64,000 nt of DNA from Sulfitobacter maritimus (GTDB lineage: Bacteria; Pseudomonadota; Alphaproteobacteria; Rhodobacterales; Rhodobacteraceae): assembly GCF_013346665.1 (NCBI RefSeq), contig NZ_JABVBB010000021.1, positions 310,001 to 374,000 of the forward strand. The letters are read 5' to 3'. The translations under genes and the position numbers were made by a program. Positions 1 to 6,916 of this stretch are shown here, in pieces. The notes beneath the pieces are model-generated. The model was not told where the DNA came from. It saw nothing but the letters and a program-made list of their open reading frames with translations, and searched no databases. Each line of letters starts with the position of its first letter. The stretch's first letter is position 1.

Positions 1-1
1 C

Positions 2-403
2 GATCTGAACGTCGTCGTGCGCTTTCAGGGGCCCAAGGCCAACGGCATGCCCGAATTGCACAGCCTCACGCCGCTCCTGTCGATCTTGCAGGGGCGTGGG
101 CAGAAGGTGGCTCTTGTCACCGACGGGCGCATGTCCGGCGCGTCCGGCAAAGTGCCTGCGGCCATTCATGTCTGTCCGGAGGCAGTAGACGGCGGGCCAA
201 TCGCGCAGCTTCAGGATGGCGACCGGCTGCGGGTCGACGCTGAGCAAGGCACGCTCGACATCCTGACAGATGGGGTTTTGCAACGGCCTGTCCCGACGGC
301 TGACCTCTCCGCCAGTGCGACCGGGACGGGCCGCGAGCTTTTTGCAACATTCCGCGCCACGGTGGGCTCTGCCACCACCGGTGCTACCATATTCGGAGGT
401 TAG
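2..403 (+). CDS. edd: Phosphogluconate dehydratase, C-terminal part (partial)
   Basis: The reading frame is open from the left edge, so only about the last 133 residues are present and the start lies outside the window. The visible part carries the C-terminal IlvD/Edd-type features: a Pro-Lys-Ala-Asn-Gly-Met-Pro-Glu-Leu segment near the edge and a Met-Ser-Gly-Ala-Ser-Gly-Lys segment further on. Edd dehydrates 6-phosphogluconate to KDPG in the cytosolic Entner-Doudoroff pathway and uses an iron-sulfur cluster whose ligands would lie upstream of this fragment. IlvD shares the fold, but KDPG aldolase follows 4 nt after the stop, which settles the choice for Edd. The two genes are clearly co-transcribed. 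Confidence 0.9.
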   Translation, partial: DLNVVVRFQGPKANGMPELHSLTPLLSILQGRGQKVALVTDGRMSGASGKVPAAIHVCPEAVDGGPIAQLQDGDRLRVDAEQGTLDILTDGVLQRPVPTADLSASATGTGRELFATFRATVGSATTGATIFGG

Positions 404-407
404 ACCC

Positions 408-1076
408 ATGACCTTGTCCCCCACAGAGGCAAGCCGGCACATGCGCGAGATCTGCGGCTTGGCACCGATTGTTCCGGTGCTGGTCGTTGAGGATGCAACA
501 ACCGCGCGCCCCATGGCTGAGGCCTTGGTGGCTGGTGGCCTGCCGGTGCTTGAAGTCACGTTGCGAACACCGGCAGCATTGGACGCGATCCGCGCCATGC
601 GCGAGGTCGCAGGTGGACATGTCGGGGCCGGAACCCTGATCACGCCAGAGGACGTGCGCGCAGCCAAGGCGGCGGGCGCGAGCTTTGGTGTGTCGCCCGG
701 TGCCACAGACGACCTTCTGGCCGCCTGCGCGGCAGAAGGCCTGCCGCTTTTGCCCGGTGCCGCCACTGCCAGCGAAGCGATGCGGCTCTTGGTGCGCGGA
801 TACGACATGCAGAAGTTTTTCCCTGCCGAAGCCTCCGGCGGCGCACCAGCCCTTAAGGCCATTGGCGCCCCCCTACCCCAAATCGCCTTTTGCCCCACCG
901 GCGGGATCGGACTGGAGAAGGCAACAGGCTATCTGTCACTGCCGAATGTGCGCTGTGTTGGGGGAAGCTGGGTCGCGCCAGCGGCGCTTGTCAGCGCGCG
1001 GGATTGGGCCGGGATCGAGGCCCTCGCCCGCGACGCTGCAGGGCTGGGGGCGCGGTCTGATTGTGTAGAGAGCTAA
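408..1076 (+). CDS. eda: KDPG aldolase (2-dehydro-3-deoxyphosphogluconate aldolase)
   Basis: A 222-residue class I aldolase that cleaves KDPG to pyruvate and glyceraldehyde 3-phosphate, the last step of the Entner-Doudoroff route. The Schiff-base lysine is Lys136 in the motif MQKFFPAE. The general acid/base glutamate is Glu49 in EVTLRT, and VGAGT and PTGGI supply phosphate-binding loops. Length fits the family (about 210-220). The ATG at 408 was chosen because GGAGG (395-399) sits 8 nt upstream and the gene follows edd by 4 nt; the same frame is open further upstream but inside edd. The pair suggests glucose or gluconate is catabolised through Entner-Doudoroff, as is usual in marine Rhodobacteraceae. 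Confidence 0.96.
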   Translation: MTLSPTEASRHMREICGLAPIVPVLVVEDATTARPMAEALVAGGLPVLEVTLRTPAALDAIRAMREVAGGHVGAGTLITPEDVRAAKAAGASFGVSPGATDDLLAACAAEGLPLLPGAATASEAMRLLVRGYDMQKFFPAEASGGAPALKAIGAPLPQIAFCPTGGIGLEKATGYLSLPNVRCVGGSWVAPAALVSARDWAGIEALARDAAGLGARSDCVES

Positions 1077-1200
1077 GATCGGCAGTCTGTATGACCGATA
1101 TGACTTTCAACGCTTTAGGCCAACCACAACAAAGATCGGGAAACCCCGTTCCTTTTGTTCAATTTACGCGTTCCCATCCGCGCCTTCGCGGTTGCGGGTT

Positions 1201-1623
1201 TCAACCGACGCGCTGCCCGTCGGCGTCAATCAACAGCGTGCCATCCTCTTTTGACATCGGACCGGGTGGCAGGTGGTCGAGAAGCTCCAGCACGGTCTCG
1301 CTCGGGCGGCACAGCCGCACGCCCTTGGGCGCGCAGACAATGGGACGGTTGACCAGAACCGGATGCTCCAACATGGCCGCGAGCAGCGTTTCGTCATCGA
1401 CAGACGGATCAAGCAGCCCCAGTTCCTCCGCCGGTGATTTCGTCGTCCGCAGAGCACTGCGGGGCGTCAGGCCAGCGGCCGCGAAGAGCCCCAGAAGCTG
1501 CGGGCGGGTCCAGCCAGTTTTCAGGTAGTCGATGACCACTGGCGTCTCGCCCGATGCCTCAATGATCGCCAGCACATTGCGCGAGGTGCCGCAGTGGGGG
1601 TTGTGGTGGATCACGATGCTCAT
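1201..1623 (-). CDS. arsC: Arsenate reductase, glutaredoxin-coupled type
   Basis: A 140-residue ArsC of the thioredoxin-fold, glutaredoxin/glutathione-dependent class that reduces arsenate to arsenite in the cytoplasm. The N-terminal [10 protein letters not shown] has the family Cys (Cys12) in the usual His-x3-Cys-x3-Arg arrangement, and the downstream [12 protein letters not shown] and NRPIV segments match the regions holding the family's other arsenate-binding arginines. Its ATG overlaps the stop of the acr3 permease by 4 nt, so it is the last gene of arsR-acr3-arsC. The product, arsenite, is what the neighbouring permease exports. The opposite-strand open frame at 1061-1528 is a shadow. 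Confidence 0.95.
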   Translation of the reverse strand: MSIVIHHNPHCGTSRNVLAIIEASGETPVVIDYLKTGWTRPQLLGLFAAAGLTPRSALRTTKSPAEELGLLDPSVDDETLLAAMLEHPVLVNRPIVCAPKGVRLCRPSETVLELLDHLPPGPMSKEDGTLLIDADGQRVG

Positions 1624-2687
1624 GCAGCACTCCCTTCCCTAGGAAACCAATGTTGTGTCCGGTTCGCAAATGCGACGAGAGAAAGCATCACCGGCACTTC
1701 CACCAGAACGCCGACGACAGTCGCCAAGGCAGCCCCCGACCCCAGCCCGAACAAGCTAATTGCAACGGCAACCGACAGCTCAAAGAAATTGGACGTACCG
1801 ATCAGGGCGCAGGGTGCGGCTACGTTGAACGGAATGCGCCATGCCCGCGCCGCAGCATAGGCCAGAAAGAAGATGCCGTAGGACTGGATCAGCAGCGGCA
1901 CGGCGATCAGCACGATGACCAAGGGACGGTCCAAAATGACCTCGCCCTGAAACCCGAACAGCAGCACCACCGTCACCAACAGCCCGATGATCGAGAACGG
2001 TTGCACGCGGGATTTGAAGGCATCCACCGCCGCCTCACCACCCTGAGCCACCAGTTTCCCGCGCGTCAGATACCCGACCAGCAGCGGCAGCATGACATAA
2101 AGGCCAACCGACAGTAGCAGCGTATCCCACGGCACGACAATATCCGTGACACCAAGCAGAAAGGCAACGATCGGCGCAAAGGCGAAGACCATAATCACAT
2201 CGTTTACGCTCACCTGCACCAGCGTATAGGTCGCATCCCCCCGCGTCAGGTTTGACCACACAAAGACCATCGCAGTGCAGGGTGCGGCCCCCAGCAGAAT
2301 AACCCCCGCAAGGTAGGCCTGCGCGTCGTCCGGCGGGATCAGGCCCGCAAAGACATACTCGAAGAACAGCACACCAAGAGCGGCCATTGTGAAGGGTTTG
2401 ATCAGCCAGTTGACGACCAAGGTCACGACCAGCCCTTTTGGCTTGTCTCCGACCTGACGCAGCGCGCCAAAGTCCACGCCGACCATCATCGGATAGACCA
2501 TGGCCCAGATCAGCAGCGCCACAGGCAGGTTGACCGAGGCCACCTCCAACGCGGCGAGAAAGGAGAACAGCTCCGGAAAAATATTGCCCAGCAGCAACCC
2601 GCCACCGATGGCAAGCGCCACCCAAATGGACAGCCAGCGTTCAAAGGTTCCCAGACCCGCCGCTGCAGGAAGTGTTGTATCGGTCAT
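1620..2687 (-). CDS. acr3: Arsenite efflux permease, ACR3 family
   Basis: A 355-residue polytopic inner-membrane protein with about ten hydrophobic segments. The segment [13 protein letters not shown] contains the cysteine conserved in ACR3 arsenite carriers, and the VNDVIM segment is also typical. It exports arsenite using the proton gradient. The frame extends 9 nt further to a TTG at 2696, but the ATG at 2687 is the more likely start; neither has a strong ribosome-binding site. It lies 33 nt downstream of arsR and overlaps arsC by 4 nt. It is often annotated arsB, but the sequence is ACR3 type, not the 12-helix ArsB type. Confidence 0.93.
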   Translation of the reverse strand: MTDTTLPAAAGLGTFERWLSIWVALAIGGGLLLGNIFPELFSFLAALEVASVNLPVALLIWAMVYPMMVGVDFGALRQVGDKPKGLVVTLVVNWLIKPFTMAALGVLFFEYVFAGLIPPDDAQAYLAGVILLGAAPCTAMVFVWSNLTRGDATYTLVQVSVNDVIMVFAFAPIVAFLLGVTDIVVPWDTLLLSVGLYVMLPLLVGYLTRGKLVAQGGEAAVDAFKSRVQPFSIIGLLVTVVLLFGFQGEVILDRPLVIVLIAVPLLIQSYGIFFLAYAAARAWRIPFNVAAPCALIGTSNFFELSVAVAISLFGLGSGAALATVVGVLVEVPVMLSLVAFANRTQHWFPREGSAA

Positions 2688-2720
2688 ATCGGGCAACTAT
2701 CCAATTGAAAGGTTTTTGTA

Positions 2721-3053
2721 TTAGCAGGCGCAAGCGATCTCATTAATGACGGGCTGACACTGATCAGGCCGCCCACCGCAGCAATCTTCCATGAGGAAGG
2801 CCAAGAGCCCGCGCATCCCATCCATGTCAGCAAAATAGCGGATGCTGCGGCCCTCTCGCTTACTCCGGATCAGATTGGCGCGGGACAGGATGCTAAGGTT
2901 GGCGGACATTGTGTTCTGACGCACCTCAAGGGTGTCGCTTATCTCACCTGCTGTCATCCCTGTCTCGCCAGCCTTTACCAGCAGACGGAAGACATCCAGC
3001 CGAGTAGGCTGACTGAGCGCGGCGAAAGCATCGAGGGCGAGATTCTTATCCAT
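2721..3053 (-). CDS. arsR: ArsR/SmtB-family arsenite-responsive repressor
   Basis: A 110-residue winged-helix repressor heading the arsR-acr3-arsC operon. The helix-turn-helix spans roughly residues 34-58 (GEISDTLEVRQNTMSANLSI). The classical ArsR metal site (ELCVCDL in the recognition region) is missing: the equivalent segment has no cysteine. Instead cysteines cluster at the C terminus: Cys91, Cys92, Cys99, Cys108 and Cys110. This resembles the Acidithiobacillus ArsR type, in which As(III) binds a C-terminal Cys-Cys pair plus one more Cys. The expected behaviour is release of the operon promoter when arsenite binds. The assignment to arsenic follows from context and is strong. Confidence 0.93.
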   Translation of the reverse strand: MDKNLALDAFAALSQPTRLDVFRLLVKAGETGMTAGEISDTLEVRQNTMSANLSILSRANLIRSKREGRSIRYFADMDGMRGLLAFLMEDCCGGRPDQCQPVINEIACAC

Positions 3054-3060
3054 ATATCGT

Positions 3061-3089
3061 GAACTATTGATACGTCAGATCTGGGTCAA
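3061..3089 (-). promoter_or_regulatory. Possible arsR operon promoter/operator
   Basis: On the minus strand a good -35 element TTGACC (3084-3089) is followed after 17 nt by the weak -10 candidate TAGTTC (3061-3066), just upstream of arsR. The stretch from the spacer to the start codon contains TATC-N10-GATA half sites when read on the plus strand (about 3055-3072), a loose dyad of the kind ArsR repressors bind. The dyad is imperfect beyond 4 bp, so the site is a suggestion only. Confidence 0.35.
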
Positions 3090-3153
3090 GCGATTTTTGC
3101 GCATGTAAGGTACTCCTGAACCCTCCCCTTCGGTGCAAGGCGACAAGTGGCGG

Positions 3154-4026
3154 TCAGGCATCCGCCTTTGACACGAACCATTCGAGAACAGTCTGAATAG
3201 CTGCGCTCCGTTTGGACCCTCGCCGTGCCAGCAGGTAAAAGTGATCGTCGCCAGAAAGCGTCTCAGGACGCAGTTGGACCAAATGATTTGCCGCAATATC
3301 GCGCTGCGCAAGGAAGCTGTTGACCAGAGCCACGCCCTGCCCCGACAGCGCTGCGTCCATGGCCAGAGCGGTTTGGCTGAGCCGCAACCCGTGGCCCCCA
3401 AGGTCTTCGATCTTCAGGCGTTTTAGATAGGCGGGCCAAAGGTCATGCGCATCATGCAGTTTCGGGATCTGCGCAAGCACATCCGGTGCGAGGGGCAATT
3501 GCTGCGACCCGATAAGCGATGGGGCCGCTACGGCGATGATCTCTTGGTGAAATAGGCGGACAGCGTCCAGCGATGCACCGAATGGCGGTTGCCCCTGCCG
3601 GACGGCCAAGTCGATCCCGTCGCCGTGGAAACTGGAAACCTTCTCAGTAGCAAGGATTTGCAGATCAATGTCAGGATGGGTGACAGCAAAGTCCGGCAGG
3701 TTTGGGATCAGCCATTTGGCTGCAAAGGTTGGCGTGACGCTGACCAAAACCCGATCAGGTGCCGGGCGCAGGGCGGCGGTCGCCACACGCAATTCCTCAA
3801 ACGCCATCGCGACTCGTCCGTGGTAGCGGCGCCCCGCCGACGTGAACGCCAGTCCTTTGGGCAATCGCTCAAACAAGGCGACTCCTAAATGCGCTTCTAG
3901 GTGCCTGACATGCTGGGCGACAGCAGCTTGCGTCACGCCCATCTCATCAGCGGCGGCGCGAAAGTTAAGGTGCCTGCCAGCTACTTCAAAGGCACGCAGA
4001 CCGTTCAGTGGCGGGATTTGGGTCAT
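3154..4026 (-). CDS. LysR-family transcriptional regulator (GcvA-like)
   Basis: A 290-residue LysR-type regulator. The N-terminal winged helix-turn-helix covers residues 5-64, with the usual LRAFEVAGRHLNFRAAADEM opening and QHVRHLEAHLG recognition region. The remaining 200 residues form the type 2 periplasmic-binding-like effector domain (SVTPTFAAKWLIPNL is typical of the GcvA/AmpR-like branch). It is transcribed divergently from the SDR gene at 4125, with 98 nt between the starts. Such pairs usually mean the regulator controls the divergent gene. The effector cannot be told from the sequence. Confidence 0.9.
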   Translation of the reverse strand: MTQIPPLNGLRAFEVAGRHLNFRAAADEMGVTQAAVAQHVRHLEAHLGVALFERLPKGLAFTSAGRRYHGRVAMAFEELRVATAALRPAPDRVLVSVTPTFAAKWLIPNLPDFAVTHPDIDLQILATEKVSSFHGDGIDLAVRQGQPPFGASLDAVRLFHQEIIAVAAPSLIGSQQLPLAPDVLAQIPKLHDAHDLWPAYLKRLKIEDLGGHGLRLSQTALAMDAALSGQGVALVNSFLAQRDIAANHLVQLRPETLSGDDHFYLLARRGSKRSAAIQTVLEWFVSKADA

Positions 4027-4032
4027 CTGGCG

Positions 4033-4055
4033 ATAGTATTGCTATTATCAGATAA
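4033..4055. promoter_or_regulatory. Two adjacent palindromes between the LysR and SDR genes
   Basis: ATAG-TATTG-CTAT (4033-4045) is followed directly by the perfect palindrome TTATC-A-GATAA (4045-4055). Both lie in the AT-rich 98-nt divergent region, right next to the LysR start codon at 4026. LysR proteins bind dyads of this size (T-N11-A type) in exactly such places, so this is the best operator candidate. The dyads are seen directly; the binding is inferred. Confidence 0.5.
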
Positions 4056-4124
4056 CATCAATTCTTGCGCGTAATAATCGTCAAATCTCCCTAAGTATGG
4101 ATAAGAACAATAGCGGAGAGTCCA

Positions 4125-4829
4125 ATGTCAGTAGAGAAAATAGCCCTTATCACCGCAGGCGGCAGCGGCATGGGAGCAGACGCGGCCCGCAGATTGGCCG
4201 CAGACGGATTTCGGGTCGGGATATTATCGTCGTCAGGCAAAGGCGAAGCGCTTGGCGCGGAATTGGACGGTTTCGGCGTCACCGGGTCAAACCAGTCAGA
4301 TGATGACATTACCGCCTTGGTGGACGGCGCAATGGAACGTTGGGGACGCGTCGATGTCTTGGTGAACTCTGCCGGGCATGGCCCCAAGGGACCGGTGCTG
4401 GATATCTCAGACGAAGATTGGCACTTGGGCATGGAGGTCTATCTGCTCAACGTTATCCGGCCCACCCGGCTTGTGACGCCGCTCATGCAGGCGCAGGGTG
4501 GCGGCGCGATTGTAAATATCTCAACCTTCGCTGCATTTGAGCCAGATCCGCTCTTTCCCACCTCTGGCGTGTTTCGCGCGGGGCTGGCGGCCTTTGCCAA
4601 GCTGTACGCTGACAAATACGCAATAGAGAACATCCGCATGAACAATGTCCTTCCCGGTTTTATCGACAGTCTGCCTGAAACCGAGGACCGCCGCGCACGT
4701 ATCCCTATGGGGCGGTATGGGAAGGCGGATGAGGTATCGTCGTTGATCTCATGGCTGGCTTCCGACGGGGGCGCTTACATGACCGGGCAAAACCTGCGGA
4801 TCGATGGCGGGCTGACCCGTGCCGTCTGA
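4125..4829 (+). CDS. SDR-family protein with atypical active site
   Basis: A 234-residue protein with the short-chain dehydrogenase/reductase fold. The cofactor loop TAGGSGMG is at residues 10-17, the NSAG motif follows DVLVN, a serine is present in VNIST, and the end carries the usual TGQNLRIDGG. Where classical SDRs have Tyr-x3-Lys, this protein reads FPTSGVFRAGL. Aligned to enoyl-ACP reductases (Tyr-x6-Lys), the catalytic tyrosine and lysine correspond to Phe and Arg. It may therefore be an altered oxidoreductase or a non-catalytic nucleotide-binding protein. The start has the ribosome-binding site GGAGAG just upstream. A LysR gene is divergent from it and a small membrane protein gene follows. 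Substrate unknown. Confidence 0.85.
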   Translation: MSVEKIALITAGGSGMGADAARRLAADGFRVGILSSSGKGEALGAELDGFGVTGSNQSDDDITALVDGAMERWGRVDVLVNSAGHGPKGPVLDISDEDWHLGMEVYLLNVIRPTRLVTPLMQAQGGGAIVNISTFAAFEPDPLFPTSGVFRAGLAAFAKLYADKYAIENIRMNNVLPGFIDSLPETEDRRARIPMGRYGKADEVSSLISWLASDGGAYMTGQNLRIDGGLTRAV

Positions 4830-4836
4830 TATTACG

Positions 4837-5070
4837 ATGGCTGCGCCCTCAACGGGGCGCGCCGCATTCTTGGTAGAATGGGCAGCGTCGCTGATTCAGA
4901 TCATGGGCTATACAGCGACTGCATTTGGCTGGACACCTTGGAACCTCTATCTGTTCCTAGTCGGCGTTCTTGGTTGGTTTGCGGTGGGCGTTCTTTGGAA
5001 TGATCGTGCAATCATGTTGATTCACATCGCTGCCCTTGGGGCGATGCTGGTGGGGATGAGCCAAGGTTAG
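4837..5070 (+). CDS. Small membrane protein of unknown function (DUF6552-like)
   Basis: A 77-residue hydrophobic protein with two to three membrane segments: about residues 10-30, then the aromatic stretch GWTPWNLYLFLVGVLGWFAVG, then IHIAALGAMLVGM. The Trp-rich central part followed by LWNDRAIMLIH recalls small membrane proteins common in Rhodobacteraceae (family number from memory, uncertain). A GTG at 4819 would give 83 residues and overlap the SDR gene by 11 nt; the ATG at 4837 was preferred, though neither has a clear ribosome-binding site. It lies 7 nt behind the SDR gene and is probably co-transcribed. No function can be assigned. Confidence 0.7.
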   Translation: MAAPSTGRAAFLVEWAASLIQIMGYTATAFGWTPWNLYLFLVGVLGWFAVGVLWNDRAIMLIHIAALGAMLVGMSQG

Positions 5071-5094
5071 AGGGGCGTCCGCGCACCCTGCCCG

Positions 5095-5113
5095 ATATAG
5101 CTATATGACGTCA
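5095..5113. repeat. Two overlapping palindromes in the 5071-5366 gap
   Basis: ATATAGCTATAT (5095-5106) is a perfect 12-bp palindrome. It shares one base with the perfect 8-bp palindrome TGACGTCA (5106-5113). They lie 25 nt after the stop of the small membrane protein gene, in the 296-nt region before the DUF305 gene. Role unknown. A regulator site is possible but nothing nearby identifies the binder. Confidence 0.4.
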
Positions 5114-5171
5114 CGCAGTTGCCCCCGCGCCAACCGTTTCAGGAAAGCTCCTTTGGTCTAATGTTTCCCCG

Positions 5172-5195
5172 GTTCCCACTTCCACAGGTGGGAAC
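5172..5195. repeat. Inverted repeat overlapping the -35 box of the stress promoter
   Basis: GTTCCCAC (5172-5179) and GTGGGAAC (5188-5195) are perfect 8-nt inverted arms with an 8-nt spacer. The right arm ends in the GGAAC -35 element of the EcfG-type promoter at 5191. A protein bound to this dyad, or a cruciform, would compete with or assist sigma factor binding. The repeat is directly visible; the regulatory meaning is inference. Confidence 0.5.
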
Positions 5196-5215
5196 TGACA
5201 TCACGGTGACCCGTT
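5191..5215 (+). promoter_or_regulatory. EcfG/RpoE2-type general stress promoter
   Basis: GGAAC (5191-5195), a 16-nt spacer and CGTT (5212-5215) exactly match the consensus recognised by the alphaproteobacterial general stress sigma factor EcfG (GGAAC-N16/17-CGTT). It points at the DUF305 membrane protein gene 150 nt downstream. The leader would be about 145 nt long, with no open frame of note and the ribosome-binding site AAAGGAG just before the ATG at 5367. The rest of the 5071-5366 gap holds only the palindromes listed separately. Confidence 0.7.
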
Positions 5216-5366
5216 AACCTATTATAAGGGAGCATTGGAACCGTCCTAGGCGCCTATGGCGAGCGTGATTTAGCAGCTCATTTGCCCGGCGATTTTTAGC
5301 CCGCTGCCCCGAGATACCACGGCGCAAAGGAACATCCTGCGCTCATATTGCAAAGGAGACCACCCC

Positions 5367-6266
5367 ATGTCCTACTGGCGTTTTGCCGCGATGATCGCGA
5401 CCTCAACCATCGTGATGTTCGGTTTGATGTATTTAAACACCTACGCTTTCGAACACGTCTTCTTTAGCGAAACGCGGACCTATATGGCACTGTTGATGGG
5501 GGCCGTTATGGCGGTCATCATGTTAAGCTTCATGTTGTCGATGTATGCGAATAAGGCGATCAATATCGCGATTTACCTCGGCTCTATCTTGGTCTTCGCG
5601 CTGACCCTATGGCTGGTCCGCAGTCAGGTCACCGTGGGCGATACCAGCTATATGCGCGCCATGATCCCGCACCATTCGATTGCGATCATGACCTCCGAGC
5701 GGGCGGACATCTCTGACCCGCGGGTGCGCAAGCTTGCGGACGACATCATCGCGGCACAGCGCAAAGAGATCGCCGAGATGCGCAGTCTGATTGCCGATAT
5801 CGAGGAGAATGGTGATGCGGTCGATCCGGAGCTGGGCGAGACAGGAAGCCAGCCCGAAGTCGGTACGCTGGATGCCGCGCTTTCGTCAGCGGAAATTGCC
5901 AGACTCGACCCGGCGGGGCTGACCGCTGAAGATGTCGAGAGCCTGCTCGGCACTGCCACCTGTCAGTTTAGCCGGACCAACGAAGGTGAGCCAAGCCTCG
6001 TGATGGCTGGAAATACCGGCGGCATCAAACTGTCAGGCACCTTGATCGAACTGCAATCCGATGAGGATATCAACGAAGCCGCACTTGCGGATGGGGCTCG
6101 GTTCACCGCCGATGGCGTCGATGTTACCGTTACACCCATCGCCGGCGCTGACTGGACCGACACCGAAAGCAATCTGCGCCGCTCGGAAGCTGAGATGAAG
6201 TTCCATCTCGACCGTGGTTTAACCGTTGGCTATCGCGGCTTTTTGGACTGTCAGAACGAAATGTAA
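5367..6266 (+). CDS. Membrane-anchored DUF305 protein with extra C-terminal domain
   Basis: A 299-residue protein with three N-terminal membrane helices (about residues 6-28, 36-60 and 66-86), so the rest should face the periplasm. Next comes a DUF305 segment (about residues 90-145) with the signature MIPHHSIAIM and a helical run rich in Glu and Lys; the paired histidines and methionines suggest metal handling, which is known only loosely for this family. The C-terminal 120 residues (from about 175) form a further domain with two cysteines near its ends (CQF and the final DCQNEM), which I do not recognise. The start is supported by AAAGGAG at 5352. The stress promoter at 5191 suggests induction under general stress. 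Confidence 0.85.
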   Translation: MSYWRFAAMIATSTIVMFGLMYLNTYAFEHVFFSETRTYMALLMGAVMAVIMLSFMLSMYANKAINIAIYLGSILVFALTLWLVRSQVTVGDTSYMRAMIPHHSIAIMTSERADISDPRVRKLADDIIAAQRKEIAEMRSLIADIEENGDAVDPELGETGSQPEVGTLDAALSSAEIARLDPAGLTAEDVESLLGTATCQFSRTNEGEPSLVMAGNTGGIKLSGTLIELQSDEDINEAALADGARFTADGVDVTVTPIAGADWTDTESNLRRSEAEMKFHLDRGLTVGYRGFLDCQNEM

Positions 6267-6397
6267 GTTTGGCGAGGGCGAGATGTGCCGGAAAGCGCGC
6301 GGTTCACTTTTGATATTGCGCTAGCGGTGGTGATGTTCCGGCCAAATTCCGGGTGATCTCGATTGTTGCAGGGAATGGCCGCTTTGCCGTCGTAACC

Positions 6398-6847
6398 TCA
6401 ACGCTTGGCGCTAACGTGCCAGTTCACCATCATCTCCACCACGGTGTCGCCTGCCTCATTCTGAATGTCGACTGTCACGTCAAAGGCGACTTTCCCCTCT
6501 TCTCGGAGGGTCAACAGCAGATCAGCGCCGGGACGAGAGGTCTTAGCATGGGCTGTCAGCGTGCCTTCGGCGATCTTTTTGAACGCGATCTTGCCCATGG
6601 CCGCGACGGGCCGCATGTCCATGATCACCGGCGCAATCGCCCCGGCCATGGCAGCACCCGAAGCCGCCTCGCCCAAGGTAAACATCGCACCTGCGTGCTG
6701 TGTGCCGATATGGTTGGACGTCTCATGCCGCTGCACCAACTTGGCGCTTGCGGTCCCGTCACCGATGTCGAGCAGTTTCACCCCGACATGGGCCGCAAAG
6801 GGGACTGCTGAATCGAGGTGGGCTTTGATCATGTCATAAGGGGTCAT
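6398..6847 (-). CDS. Hotdog-fold thioesterase-like protein (PaaI/DUF4442 type)
   Basis: A 149-residue hotdog-fold protein. The segment TSNHIGTQHAGAMFTLGEAASG is the central helix and catalytic region seen in PaaI/YiiD-like acyl-CoA thioesterases and DUF4442 proteins; the length is typical. The likely role is cytosolic hydrolysis of an acyl-CoA thioester, substrate unknown. The frame is open up to 6907, but the ATG at 6847 has GGAG about 8 nt upstream and matches the usual start of the family. It is convergent with the DUF305 gene and lies 69 nt downstream of the kinase gene on the same strand. Confidence 0.8.
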   Translation of the reverse strand: MTPYDMIKAHLDSAVPFAAHVGVKLLDIGDGTASAKLVQRHETSNHIGTQHAGAMFTLGEAASGAAMAGAIAPVIMDMRPVAAMGKIAFKKIAEGTLTAHAKTSRPGADLLLTLREEGKVAFDVTVDIQNEAGDTVVEMMVNWHVSAKR

Positions 6848-6916
6848 GGGTGCGCTCCGCTTGCGTATGGGCTTACTCTGGCAAAGGTCTGCCCAGCACA
6901 CAATCATGCCGCCGGG

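Noticed and set aside
1061-1528. Plus-strand open frame opposite arsC
   Set aside because: It is the antisense of arsC, whose motifs are clear, and its product is low-complexity Arg/Ser-rich sequence without a known family.
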